The translations under genes and the position numbers were made by a program. From CAVORD01 sp963698535 (lineage in GTDB: Bacteria > Bacteroidota > Bacteroidia > Bacteroidales > VadinHA17), in the NCBI GenBank assembly GCA_963698535.1, contig CAVORD010000001.1:1178001-1242000 (forward strand): DNA of 64,000 nucleotides. The letters run 5' to 3'. The notes beneath the pieces were generated by a model. That model saw only the letters and a list, made by a program, of their open reading frames with translations. It searched no databases and was not told the DNA's origin. Below, one piece after another: positions 1 through 9,130 of this stretch (positions are counted from its first letter, which is position 1; each line of letters starts with the position of its first letter).

Positions 1-502
1 TGAGGTAGTACATAGGACCACCGGATACCCTTCCTTTGCTGTCAATTATCCTGTATTTGATACCGAGGGTACACTCTGTAAACTTAAGTGACATTCCAAG
101 GAACCCGGCCACTATCATCCAGAAGGTAGCACCCGGACCACCAACCATAATCGCTATAGAGACACCTGCAATATTTCCCAGTCCCACCGTTGCCGACAGA
201 GCCGTTGAAAGAGCCTGAAAATGGCTTACCTCACCGGGCTCATTCTTGTTGTCATGCTTTCCTCTCAGCAGTGATACTGCGTGGCCAAAAGCCCTTATAT
301 TAACAAACTTCATACGGATCGTGAAAAAGAGTCCGCCGAAGATCAGCCACAATACTATAAGTGGAATCCTGAAGCCTGTCTCAAAACCCAGTGCTGCAAC
401 AGGATCAAAGAAAAAGATAAGTTCGAGGAACTCAACAACAGGCTTAAAGGCATTGTCGATTAAACTGCTAAGATTACCTGCTCCTGTTATTGCAAATACC
501 AT
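1..502 (-). CDS. Sodium:alanine/glycine symporter (AGCS family), N-terminal part, cut by window edge
   Basis: Inner-membrane Na+-coupled amino acid importer of the AGCS family. The frame begins at the ATG at 502 and runs off the left edge, so about 167 N-terminal residues are visible. They include the family hallmark ALSATVGLGNIAGV followed by a GGPGATFW segment and a run ending in KFTECTLGIKYR, plus hydrophobic segments. The in-frame stop at 538-536 is the stop of the upstream gene, so this start lies about 33 bases behind the SNF transporter and the two are probably co-transcribed. A GGAG element lies about 20 bases upstream of the ATG, rather far, so a non-ATG start a few codons earlier is possible. 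Confidence 0.85.
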   Translation of the reverse strand, partial: MVFAITGAGNLSSLIDNAFKPVVEFLELIFFFDPVAALGFETGFRIPLIVLWLIFGGLFFTIRMKFVNIRAFGHAVSLLRGKHDNKNEPGEVSHFQALSTALSATVGLGNIAGVSIAIMVGGPGATFWMIVAGFLGMSLKFTECTLGIKYRIIDSKGRVSGGPMYYL

Positions 503-535
503 CAGTTTTATTAATATAAATACTCCTGCTTTGAC

Positions 536-1900
536 CTAGCTGCCAAAGAATCCCAGTCCGTAAATAAATACCATCGCTATGGCTATCGGTGCCACGAATT
601 TCATTATTATCATGAATACCGGTGCGAACCGGAATCTCTTCTTACCACCGAATGACCACTCCTCAGCTACCGCTTTTCTTTTCATTACCCAGCCTACGAA
701 CAGCACAATAAATATGGCTCCGAGGGGGAGAAGGATGTTTGCAGAGAGGTAGTCGAACCAACCGAATATAGTTCTGTTAAGGAATATCATATTCTTCAGC
801 GGCCCGAATGAGAGCGTTGCAAAGAGACCAATAAAAGTTATTGCGACTGAAGCAATAATTGTAGCTTTCTTCCTCGACATCTTCAATTCTTCAGCAAAGT
901 AGGCCACCACAACTTCAAGTACTGAAACGGTTGAGGTAAGGGCAGCAATACTTAAGAGTATAAAAAAGAGTATTGAGAAGAAGTATCCTCCTGCCATCTT
1001 GGCAAAAATATTAGGGAGAACAATAAAAACAAGACCAAATCCCTCTGCTGGATCAATGCTGAATGCAAATACGGCGGGGAATATCATAACGCCTGCAAGC
1101 ACTGCAATAAGGGTATCAGCAATACTCACCTGAAGGGCCGTTTTTGGCAGATTCACGTCCTTGCCAATATATGATCCATAAGTTATCATTGTACCCATAC
1201 CTATACTCAAAGAGAATGCTGCCTGTCCCAACGCACCAAGGATAACCTCCCACGTAATTTTAGAGAAATCGGGTTTAAAAAGGAACTCAAGACCTGCGGC
1301 GGCCCCCGGGAGGGTAAGGGAGCGTATACTAATGATCACAATAATAACAAGAAGCAATGGCATTAGTATTTTTGAATATTTCTCGATACCCTGCCTGACA
1401 CCGCTGAAAACAATAAATCCTGTCAGCAGCATAAACACCACCTGCCATAATATTGGTCTGAGAGTACCCGATTGGAATATTTCGAAACTGTTTTTGAGTT
1501 CTTCGGAGGATCTGCCACTGAAACCGTTACTTATTGCCTGAACAAGATACTCAAGTGTCCATCCTGCAATAGTACTGTAGAACGCGAGAATAAGAAAAGC
1601 AGCTACAATGCCCATTAGCCCGATAAGATACCACGGTTTCCCGGGAGCCAGTCTCTTGAATGATCCCAGAGCATTAGCCTGAGCTTTTCTTCCTATGGTC
1701 ATCTCTGCCAGCATAACAGGGAATCCGATAGCCAGAATAAATCCTATATAGATAAGAAGGAAAGCACCGCCTCCGCTCTCTCCAAGAACGTAGGGAAACC
1801 GCCATATGTTACCTAATCCGATCGCCGAACCAGCTGCTGCTGCTATTACTCCTATCTTTGAGCCAAAACCATCTCTGGGAGTAAGATCTATTCCTGCCAT
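536..1900 (-). CDS. Sodium-dependent transporter, SNF/NSS family
   Basis: Na+-coupled symporter of the neurotransmitter:sodium symporter family, which imports amino acids or related solutes across the inner membrane. The 454-residue length and about 11-12 hydrophobic segments fit bacterial NSS proteins. The N-terminal signature AAGSAIGLGNIWRFPY (residues 22-37) is the unwound TM1 Na+/substrate site. The gene leads a two-gene unit with the AGCS symporter that starts just after its stop, so both may serve amino acid uptake. The substrate cannot be read from the sequence. Confidence 0.93.
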   Translation of the reverse strand: MAGIDLTPRDGFGSKIGVIAAAAGSAIGLGNIWRFPYVLGESGGGAFLLIYIGFILAIGFPVMLAEMTIGRKAQANALGSFKRLAPGKPWYLIGLMGIVAAFLILAFYSTIAGWTLEYLVQAISNGFSGRSSEELKNSFEIFQSGTLRPILWQVVFMLLTGFIVFSGVRQGIEKYSKILMPLLLVIIVIISIRSLTLPGAAAGLEFLFKPDFSKITWEVILGALGQAAFSLSIGMGTMITYGSYIGKDVNLPKTALQVSIADTLIAVLAGVMIFPAVFAFSIDPAEGFGLVFIVLPNIFAKMAGGYFFSILFFILLSIAALTSTVSVLEVVVAYFAEELKMSRKKATIIASVAITFIGLFATLSFGPLKNMIFLNRTIFGWFDYLSANILLPLGAIFIVLFVGWVMKRKAVAEEWSFGGKKRFRFAPVFMIIMKFVAPIAIAMVFIYGLGFFGS

Positions 1901-2007
1901 AAGTATCTGTTTTAAATGATCCCCAAAGTTGGCAATTTAAGATGAAACTTAATTAAAGTGAAGAAAATAAAGTGACATGTTTTAAAACGGTTGCAGGAAG
2001 CCGATAA

Positions 2008-4386
2008 TCAGAAAGGATATCCGATACCCAGTACAAGAGTGAAATCCTCCTTAAAATTGTATGGCCTGTTCGACCTTATCCATTTCGATGCCGAATTAAG
2101 GGCAGGATCTCTAAGTTTTATCCCCAGATCTGCTCTCAGGAGAACAAAACTAACATCGAATCTTAAGCCAAAACCAGTTCCAATAGCCATATCATCAATA
2201 AGCCTGTTGAACTTAAATGAAGAGCCTGGCCTGTCATAATCTTCATTGAAGGTCCATATATTTCCTGCATCAACAAAGGTAGCGCCCTCCATTATCCAGA
2301 ATAATTTGAAACGGTATTCGGCATTCAGCTCCAGTTTAATGTCACCGGTCTGATTTAAGAATGAACTTTCCGGGGAGGAATACGATCCCGGTCCCAGGGA
2401 CCTGACCTGCCATGCCCTTATACCGCTTGATCCACCTCCGAAATATTGCTTTTCAAAAGGCATAACCCTCGAGTTACCATAAGGAATACCCAGTCCTATG
2501 AACGAACGGTAAACAATACTTGAAGCATCATTGATTATGGTATTATAGGCAATATTAAAATCAGTTCGGATATACTGGGCAAAGGTCTGACCAAGAATCT
2601 GATACACCTCACCCGGCTCTCTGGGTCCGCTGATTCTGCTGAAGGCTGCAGGAAGGTTGCCGGCCGCCTCGGCATTTATCTTAATATTCCAGAAATCTCT
2701 CGATTTTTTGATCTTCTGGTTGTTGAATACATAGCTGTAGCTTCCCCCCATGATCATAACGTCCTTGTAGCTGAAGGAGAGGAACGATGAAGTATCTATT
2801 CTTTGCTCAAATTCGGGATCGATGAATGGCAGCTTAACAATATTTATCTGTGCCGGCCTGATGGTATGTGTGGTGTAATTACCCTTGTTCCAGGTGTAAC
2901 CGAAAGAGGCATTCGCTACTGTTCTGGTATAGAACGGAACTTTCTGATAATTATAGGCAACCTGAAATACCGATCTGGGATTATACCTTCTTACAAAGTT
3001 CTCACTGTTGATAAATGGTATCAAAAATCTGGGGAGCTTTAGGGAAGCTTCAATACCAAACTCCTGAGTATTTCGGAAACCTGTTTCTCCCGAGAGTGTC
3101 TCATATGCACCCTTGAGCTTAATGCTGAACTGTTCTGCTCCGTGAAAGAGGTTTTTATGCTGATAGATAAAGTTAACGGCACCCCCAAGATTGCCAAGAG
3201 AATTTGTACCCTCAAGCTCCCATGTAAAAGACTGCTGGTCGAAAGGTGTAAGTTGTATCACCGCATCGAGCATCTTTTCCCCCTCATTACCCCTTATTGA
3301 AGGAGGTAGTTCATTATAGTTAATATTTACAAGTCGGTGTACCTTAAGATAATTAAGAAAAATAAGGGTTCTCTCCTTTTGAGTAAAATTAAACGTGTAT
3401 CCCGGTTTAATAAACAGCGATTGTGTAATTACTTCAGGTCGGATTCGTTGCCTGCCGGGCGGTGTAACAAATTTATAACCATTATATTCAGTTGTGTCAA
3501 ACTTAACCAGGAAATCCTCGCTACCTGAGAGGGCCTCCCTGGGATAAAATTCAGGATATATGTATACATCCCTCACCCTGTATACTTCATGAGGCACCAT
3601 TTGAACCCTGCCGGAGGGATCTATCCGCATACCCTTCCTGATACCAAAGGTTATGCCCACTCTCCTGTTTCCAAGTGTTGAATCGACCTTAAAAAAAACA
3701 TGCTCGGGGGAAAAACCGTAGAACCCGTGGTCCTGAATATATCTTACGATCCTGTTTCTTTCAGCAGAGATGATATCCAGGTCATACCTGTGACCTTTTT
3801 CTATCATGCAGTTCACAGAGTCGAAATTGATAAGGGGCATCAGAGTCGTATCTTCAACTTCATATTTAAGACTGCTGATAATATATGGTGTCCCGGTCTC
3901 AACATTATAATATACTTTGGCTCTTCCCTTCGAGAGTTCGATTGTTTCATCAACCTTCGATTTAAAGTAACCTTTTGAATCCAGGTAGGTCTTGATCTGC
4001 TGGATGGACCTTTGTGTTCCGTCGGCATCAAATACAACAGGTTCTTCACCAATATTACGGAGCCAGGAATGAGGCCATCTCTCCTTTTCAATGTTTGAGA
4101 GGTTGTAAAGCCCAAGATGGAATCGGGCACCAAATATTCTTTTATTGGGCTTCTGCTTGAGGAGTGTCTCCACATCACTCATTTTTACCTCCGCTTCATT
4201 CATATGAATAAAGTTCCTGTCAAGGAGAGCTTCACCTTTTGGGACATACTTGGTGGGATTACAAGAGCTCATAATGACCAAAAAGAGGAATAGCCCGGGA
4301 GTGACAAGGGCAGATATATTTTTATTTAAGCTAAAAAGTCTCAAATTTGTATCAGATTTACGCAAATATATCATAAAATAAGACAC
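2008..4386 (-). CDS. tamL: TamL-type outer membrane assembly lipoprotein (BamA/TamA superfamily)
   Basis: Omp85-family outer membrane protein of the Bacteroidota TamL type, thought to work with TamB in envelope biogenesis. The 792-residue product has a hydrophobic signal ending in a lipobox-like cysteine (VIMSSC), followed by CNPTKYVPKGEALLD, which is typical of TamL. POTRA-like repeats follow in roughly residues 45-400. The C-terminal half is a 16-strand-type barrel with the surface-antigen motif near QYFGGGSSGIRAW and a terminal aromatic residue (GIGYPF). The longest frame starts at 4386, but a good promoter (-7 TATATTTG at 4369-4362) lies inside its first codons. The true start may therefore be further in, for example the TTG at 4344, which would leave a normal signal peptide. 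Confidence 0.9.
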   Translation of the reverse strand: MSYFMIYLRKSDTNLRLFSLNKNISALVTPGLFLFLVIMSSCNPTKYVPKGEALLDRNFIHMNEAEVKMSDVETLLKQKPNKRIFGARFHLGLYNLSNIEKERWPHSWLRNIGEEPVVFDADGTQRSIQQIKTYLDSKGYFKSKVDETIELSKGRAKVYYNVETGTPYIISSLKYEVEDTTLMPLINFDSVNCMIEKGHRYDLDIISAERNRIVRYIQDHGFYGFSPEHVFFKVDSTLGNRRVGITFGIRKGMRIDPSGRVQMVPHEVYRVRDVYIYPEFYPREALSGSEDFLVKFDTTEYNGYKFVTPPGRQRIRPEVITQSLFIKPGYTFNFTQKERTLIFLNYLKVHRLVNINYNELPPSIRGNEGEKMLDAVIQLTPFDQQSFTWELEGTNSLGNLGGAVNFIYQHKNLFHGAEQFSIKLKGAYETLSGETGFRNTQEFGIEASLKLPRFLIPFINSENFVRRYNPRSVFQVAYNYQKVPFYTRTVANASFGYTWNKGNYTTHTIRPAQINIVKLPFIDPEFEQRIDTSSFLSFSYKDVMIMGGSYSYVFNNQKIKKSRDFWNIKINAEAAGNLPAAFSRISGPREPGEVYQILGQTFAQYIRTDFNIAYNTIINDASSIVYRSFIGLGIPYGNSRVMPFEKQYFGGGSSGIRAWQVRSLGPGSYSSPESSFLNQTGDIKLELNAEYRFKLFWIMEGATFVDAGNIWTFNEDYDRPGSSFKFNRLIDDMAIGTGFGLRFDVSFVLLRADLGIKLRDPALNSASKWIRSNRPYNFKEDFTLVLGIGYPF

Positions 4387-4390
4387 GCAA
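4362..4390 (-). promoter_or_regulatory. Promoter of tamL, inside the longest reading frame
   Basis: On the minus strand TTG at 4390-4388 is followed after 18 bases by TATATTTG (4369-4362), matching the Bacteroidota -33/-7 consensus (spacing normally 19). The predicted RNA start near 4356 lies downstream of the two ATG codons at 4386 and 4374. This argues for a shorter TamL than the longest frame suggests. Confidence 0.5.
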
Positions 4391-4407
4391 TTTATCTACG
4401 TACCTGA

Positions 4408-5181
4408 ATGCTCAGCAAAAACAAGGCCAGATATATCACCTCACTCCACAGAAAAAAAGAGCGAGACTCAGCCGGACTATTTCTAATAGAAGGAGATAAG
4501 GTAGTGAAGGAATTCCTGCAATCGGGAAGGGAGGTTTTAATTCTAGCCGCCAAACCTGAATGGCTTGGTTCACTTCCTTCCGGCTTAAAAGAACGATGTC
4601 ATGAGATCATTTCTGTTTCCTACGAGGAGCTGAAGTCTGTAAGCACTCTCAAGTCACCGCATAACGCCATGGCTGTAGCTCCCTACTTCGATAACAAGGA
4701 GCTACCCATGCCCGATCCGGGAAAACTCTATGCTCTGCTGGAGAATATTCAGGACCCCGGTAATCTGGGCACTATTATCAGGGCAGCTGCCTGGTTCGGG
4801 ATAGATGAAATTATATGCTCTGAAAATTCTGTCGATCTCTATAACCCGAAAGTTATACAGGCAACTATGGGTGCTTTTATGAAGGTAAGGGTTAGCTACA
4901 CCGATCTGGCTGCATACCTCTCCTCATCATCTGATATCGATATTTACAGTACTACCCTGGATGGCACATCGGTTTATGATCTGCCACTAACCCCCGGAGG
5001 TTTGGTCCTTTTTGGCAATGAATCCAGAGGTATATCACCTGAACTGCAGCATTTTGTAAAGACAGGGCTACTTATCCCCGGAGCTGCGACGGAATCTGTT
5101 CCTGGCATCGAATCACTGAATGTGTCAATGGCAGCATCTGTTATCTTTTCTGAGTTTGCCAGAAGGAAGAGGATCAGCTGA
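4408..5181 (+). CDS. SpoU/TrmH-family RNA 2'-O-methyltransferase
   Basis: SAM-dependent 2'-O-ribose methyltransferase of rRNA or tRNA, SPOUT superfamily. Of the 257 residues, about 1-100 form an L30e-like RNA-binding domain. The three SPOUT motifs follow: motif 1 ENIQDPGNLGTIIRA (about 112-126), motif 2 LFGNESRGIS (about 198-207) and motif 3 ESLNVSMAASVIFSE (about 235-249). This is the RlmB/TsnR-like architecture; the exact target nucleotide cannot be assigned. It is transcribed divergently from tamL and ends 8 bases inside the convergent flavoprotein gene. Confidence 0.92.
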   Translation: MLSKNKARYITSLHRKKERDSAGLFLIEGDKVVKEFLQSGREVLILAAKPEWLGSLPSGLKERCHEIISVSYEELKSVSTLKSPHNAMAVAPYFDNKELPMPDPGKLYALLENIQDPGNLGTIIRAAAWFGIDEIICSENSVDLYNPKVIQATMGAFMKVRVSYTDLAAYLSSSSDIDIYSTTLDGTSVYDLPLTPGGLVLFGNESRGISPELQHFVKTGLLIPGAATESVPGIESLNVSMAASVIFSEFARRKRIS

Positions 5182-6739
5182 TATCCTGTCCCCCGATTTT
5201 TGAGGCTGTTATCCAACCATCAATTGCTGAGGATACTATCCCGCCTGCATATCCCGCCCCTTCACCGCAGGGGTAAAGGCCTTTTAGTTCGATATGTTCG
5301 TTGGTCTCCGGATTACGTGGTATCCTTACCGATGAAGAGGTCCTTGACTCTACCCCTGTTACAACAGCTTCGTTTGTCAGGAATCCCTTCATTATGCCTC
5401 CCCACTCCATGAATGCTCCTCTTAACTTTGAACTTATACCTTGCGGCAGCCATTCATGAAGCGCCGATGAGGTCACACCCGGGAAATAAGAGACCTTTGG
5501 AAGGTTGGCAGACAATCTGCCACTTACGAAATCGCCAAGCCTCTGAGTTGGTGCCATTTGTGTTTTCCCTGCCCTATCCCAGGCTCTTCTCTCTATTTCT
5601 TCCTGCCACATCATTCCGCCTATGGCTCCCTCTTTCAGGTATGAATCTGGCAGATCCTCCTGACGCACCTCCACAACAATACCGGAATTGGCGAACGGGG
5701 AGTTCCTGTTGTAGTTCGACATTCCGTTTACTACAACCTCAGTAGCTGAGGTGGCACTGGGGACAATGAATCCTCCCGGGCACATACAGAATGAATATAC
5801 ACCCCTGCCATTGACCTGTCGTGTTATCGAATAAGTGGCCGCCGGCAGGAAAGGTATGCTCTTGCTATTGTGATACTGGATCCTGTTTATCAGTTCCTGG
5901 GGATGTTCAACCCTTACCCCCATTGCAAAAGGTTTAAACTCCAGTTTCACCTCAGCACTGCTTAGGAGTTTGTAAATATCCCTTGCCGAATGGCCCGTGG
6001 CCAGAATGATCTTCTTTGACGTAAATGTACGTCCGTCATTTGTCTTCACCCCGCTCAATACTGAACCCTTCAGAACAAGCTCAGATACCCTGCTGTTAAA
6101 ATGGATCTCCCCGCCATGCTCCTGGATTGTCTCCCTGATCTTCTTTATTACCGATGGAAGCCGATCGGTACCAATATGGGGATGTGCTTCATATAAGATC
6201 TCAGGTGGTGCACCATGAAGGACAAGTAATTCAAGTATTCTGGCATTCTCTCCCCTTTTCTTCGACCGTGTATATAGCTTGCCATCGGAGAATGTCCCGG
6301 CCCCGCCCTCACCAAAACAGTAGTTGGAATCCTCATTTACCAGATGATCCCTTGATATAATTGCTACATCCTTTTTACGCTCAGAAACCTCTTTGCCCCT
6401 CTCAAGAATTACCGGCTTAAGTCCCAGTTCTATCAGGCGCAGTGCAGCAAAGAGACCTGCCGGTCCGCTGCCCACAATTATTACCTCTTCCTTCCGGCTT
6501 ACATCCTGGCCTGTATAGACAGGAGCGCGTTCCGGTTCCGAATAAGATGCCGGGATTACTTCAGCTGTATAGTTTATTATTATGTTTCCCCTTCGCGCGT
6601 CGATACTCTTCTTAACGATCTTCACCTGCGACTCCTCAGTGATACCCGAAACCTTCCTGGCCACTCTTTCAATTTCACCCTCAGACACTGCCTTCTCGGG
6701 TGACAAGGAAAATGTTACTATAAGTGACTTGCTATTCAA
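5174..6739 (-). CDS. FAD-dependent dehydrogenase of the COG2509 family
   Basis: Cytosolic flavoprotein of unknown substrate. Of 521 residues, about 1-75 form a small N-terminal alpha/beta domain found in this family. A Rossmann fold with VIIVGSGPAGLFAALRL (about 86-102) then binds the ADP part of FAD, and the C-terminal CGEGAGYAGGIVSSAIDG segment is the second FAD motif. Residues FGEGGAGTFSDGKL are characteristic of COG2509. Its start overlaps the end of the upstream porT-like gene by 8 bases, so it is probably translated from the same message as menG and porT. Function is not established. Confidence 0.88.
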   Translation of the reverse strand: MNSKSLIVTFSLSPEKAVSEGEIERVARKVSGITEESQVKIVKKSIDARRGNIIINYTAEVIPASYSEPERAPVYTGQDVSRKEEVIIVGSGPAGLFAALRLIELGLKPVILERGKEVSERKKDVAIISRDHLVNEDSNYCFGEGGAGTFSDGKLYTRSKKRGENARILELLVLHGAPPEILYEAHPHIGTDRLPSVIKKIRETIQEHGGEIHFNSRVSELVLKGSVLSGVKTNDGRTFTSKKIILATGHSARDIYKLLSSAEVKLEFKPFAMGVRVEHPQELINRIQYHNSKSIPFLPAATYSITRQVNGRGVYSFCMCPGGFIVPSATSATEVVVNGMSNYNRNSPFANSGIVVEVRQEDLPDSYLKEGAIGGMMWQEEIERRAWDRAGKTQMAPTQRLGDFVSGRLSANLPKVSYFPGVTSSALHEWLPQGISSKLRGAFMEWGGIMKGFLTNEAVVTGVESRTSSSVRIPRNPETNEHIELKGLYPCGEGAGYAGGIVSSAIDGWITASKIGGQDIS

Positions 6740-7445
6740 AGTGGAAGGAGATTACCCATATCTGGGATTTCATTTTCTCAATGGCGTTCGCATATTGTGC
6801 ATTTCCCAGAGCCGGTTCGTGTACAAGGATGTCTCTAAGACCATTCGACATCTTAAGCTCAACCGACAACTTGAAGTATGTCAGGTAGAAGTCGAATCCT
6901 GCACCCGCCTCATAGTACAGATCCGATCTCCTTAGTCTGAGATATACAGGCTCCTCATCATCATACTCCTTTTTGCCGGCCAGATCGTACCGGTAATTTA
7001 ACCCTGTTATAACATATGGCCTTATATTATTGAGCCTCATACCCTTATACTTAAGTGACAGCGGGAATTCAAGAAATGATGATTCGAGACTCTGGCGATC
7101 GTCATAAAGATCAGTGCCTTTGTAATACCTTACATTCCTGTGGCCAAAGCTAACTCCGGGTAAGAACCTGACATCCATATAATTGGAGAGCCTGAAATTT
7201 GTAACTATCTGAATGTTAATCCCCGGATTAAGGATTGATACCTCAGGATAAAGTGAGTCGGCTGCAAAATTGGACAGAGAGGGAGTGATATCAAAATCCA
7301 TTGTATTGAATCCTACACTAAACCCGAAATGAAGGGCCCTGTCATCATACCACGACTCATTCTTTGGCTTCTGCTTCTGGGCGGCAGCCCCTGCACAGCC
7401 TGTAATGAATATCAGTATTAAGAGATATCGGGTGTAATTATTCAC
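6732..7445 (-). CDS. porT: PorT/SprT-like outer membrane beta-barrel protein (type IX secretion)
   Basis: A 237-residue protein with a signal peptide (MNNYTRYLLILIFITGCAGAAAQ) and an eight-strand-like barrel of alternating hydrophobic strands, ending in WVISFHFE. PorT (SprT in Flavobacterium) is needed for type IX protein secretion and gliding. The order menG(ubiE) then porT is a conserved linkage in Bacteroidota and supports this over a generic OmpW/PorT-fold porin. It lies 40 bases downstream of menG and overlaps the following flavoprotein by 8 bases. Other T9SS genes are not in the window. Confidence 0.75.
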   Translation of the reverse strand: MNNYTRYLLILIFITGCAGAAAQKQKPKNESWYDDRALHFGFSVGFNTMDFDITPSLSNFAADSLYPEVSILNPGINIQIVTNFRLSNYMDVRFLPGVSFGHRNVRYYKGTDLYDDRQSLESSFLEFPLSLKYKGMRLNNIRPYVITGLNYRYDLAGKKEYDDEEPVYLRLRRSDLYYEAGAGFDFYLTYFKLSVELKMSNGLRDILVHEPALGNAQYANAIEKMKSQIWVISFHFE

Positions 7446-7485
7446 AGTGCTCGTTTTTGAATTCTAAAATAATAAACAACAATAA

Positions 7486-8208
7486 CTAGTTTATATTGCT
7501 TTCACTCTTAAAACCTGTATAAATACTTGCAACACCACCTGTTAGTCTTCTCTGGTGTCTTCTCTCAAAGCCAGCCTGCTCCATCAGGTCCAGAAATCGA
7601 TCATTATCAGGAAATGCTTTTACACTCTCCGGAAGGTATGTATAAGCCCTGCTGTCTCCTGAAATCATCCTTCCCAAAAGCGGAAGAATATTTCTGAAAT
7701 AGAAGGCAAAAAGCTGCTTGAAAGGAAAGCTGACAGGATTTGAAAACTCCAGAACCATAATTATTCCGCCGGGAATCAAAACCCTGTTCATCTCCTTTAG
7801 TCCCTCCAGAGGATCATTGAAATTCCTGACACCAAATGCAACAGTGGCAGCATTAAATGTGTTGTCAGGTAAAGGCATCTTCTCTGCTCCCCCCTCTTTA
7901 AACTCTATTATACCGGTCAGCTTTCTTTTCGCGATCTTTTCCCTTCCTTTCTCCAGCATTCCCGGAGAGATATCTATGCCTGTTATACTATCGGGCTTCA
8001 ACCTGGTCAGTGATATGGCAAGGTCACCTGTACCGGTGGCAACATCAACTATTTTACGTGGATCACAGTTTTTACCAACAATTCTCACAGCCCTCCTTCT
8101 CCATATACGGTCAAATCCAAATGACAGAAAATGATTAAGGAAATCATATCTGGGGGCAATTGAATCGAACATCCTGCCTATCTCCGCACTGTCGGGTCCC
8201 GTACTCAT
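7486..8208 (-). CDS. menG: Demethylmenaquinone methyltransferase (UbiE/MenG)
   Basis: Methylates demethylmenaquinone to menaquinone with SAM, the last step of the classical menaquinone pathway. The 240-residue length is normal. MFDSIAPRYDFLNHFLSFG (about 13-31) is the family signature, VDVATGTGDLA (about 54-64) is the SAM-binding motif I, and AFGVRNF is the conserved motif. Because Bacteroidota use menaquinone and not ubiquinone, menG is the better name than ubiE. It heads the menG-porT-flavoprotein cluster. Confidence 0.95.
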   Translation of the reverse strand: MSTGPDSAEIGRMFDSIAPRYDFLNHFLSFGFDRIWRRRAVRIVGKNCDPRKIVDVATGTGDLAISLTRLKPDSITGIDISPGMLEKGREKIAKRKLTGIIEFKEGGAEKMPLPDNTFNAATVAFGVRNFNDPLEGLKEMNRVLIPGGIIMVLEFSNPVSFPFKQLFAFYFRNILPLLGRMISGDSRAYTYLPESVKAFPDNDRFLDLMEQAGFERRHQRRLTGGVASIYTGFKSESNIN

Positions 8209-8342
8209 TGATTCATTTTTTTAGCCCTCAAATATAGGGAGATAAACGCTTTTTTGAAAGAATGGTCCAAAAGCAGTCACTGAAGATTGGCTGCAATTAT
8301 AAAGATAGCTATTTTTACTTCTTTCAATTAAAGCAAATATTT

Positions 8343-9101
8343 ATGAAAAGAACTATTCTAATTACAGGTGCAACATCCGGTATAGGTGAGGCTTGTGCCA
8401 ATATTTTTGCCGGTCAGGGCGATGATCTGATCATTACAGGAAGAAGAAAAGAACGGCTTGATGAGCTTAAGAAGAAGCTGGAGACAGATTTTGGAGTAAA
8501 GGTTCTGACCCTAAATTTCGACGTTCGTGTTAAAAAGGAAGTGGACATTGCTATAGCATCGCTCAAGGGTAAATGGAGAGAAATAGATATACTCGTTAAT
8601 AATGCGGGACTGGCCGTTGGACTAAGCCATATTGATGAGGCCGATACCGACGATTGGGAGAGGATGATCGACACCAATATAAAAGGACTTTTATATGTTA
8701 CCAGAGCCGTCTCTCCAATAATGGTGGAAAGAAAGAGAGGCCATATCATTAATATAGGGTCAATAGCAGGCAAGGAGATATATGAGTTCGGCAACGTCTA
8801 TTGTGGCACCAAGCATGCGGTCGATGCAATATCCAGGGGCATGAGGATCGATCTCCTTAAACACAATATTAAGGTTACAAATGTGGCTCCCGGTCTGGTT
8901 ACTACAGAGTTCAGCATTGTAAGGTTCAAAGGCGACGAGGCCAAAGCTGAGATCCCTTATAAGGGGCTCGACCCTCTTACCGCGCCCGACATAGCCGGAG
9001 TGGTGAGCTTTTGTGCCAATCTGCCTGCACATGTTAACATAAATGATATTACGGTAATGCCCACGGCTCAAGCCAGTGCAAACCATTATCACCGGATCTG
9101 A
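8343..9101 (+). CDS. Short-chain dehydrogenase/reductase (YdfG-like)
   Basis: NAD(P)-dependent oxidoreductase of the classical SDR family, 252 residues from the ATG at 8343. The longer frame from 8262 adds 27 residues without family similarity, so the internal ATG, directly followed by KRTILITGATSGIG, is preferred. Visible motifs are the cofactor loop TGATSGIG (8-15), NNAG, the catalytic serine in IGSIAGKE, and YCGTK (YxxxK). The closest type is the YdfG/serine 3-dehydrogenase-like group acting on 3-hydroxy acids; the substrate is not certain. The next dehydrogenase follows after 29 bases, suggesting co-transcription. Confidence 0.88.
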   Translation: MKRTILITGATSGIGEACANIFAGQGDDLIITGRRKERLDELKKKLETDFGVKVLTLNFDVRVKKEVDIAIASLKGKWREIDILVNNAGLAVGLSHIDEADTDDWERMIDTNIKGLLYVTRAVSPIMVERKRGHIINIGSIAGKEIYEFGNVYCGTKHAVDAISRGMRIDLLKHNIKVTNVAPGLVTTEFSIVRFKGDEAKAEIPYKGLDPLTAPDIAGVVSFCANLPAHVNINDITVMPTAQASANHYHRI

Positions 9102-9130
9102 AACGACTACCCTATTTATTCTTAACTGAT

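Noticed and set aside
36..463. Three plus-strand frames at the left edge
   Set aside because: They are antisense shadows of the AGCS symporter, whose conserved motifs read on the minus strand.
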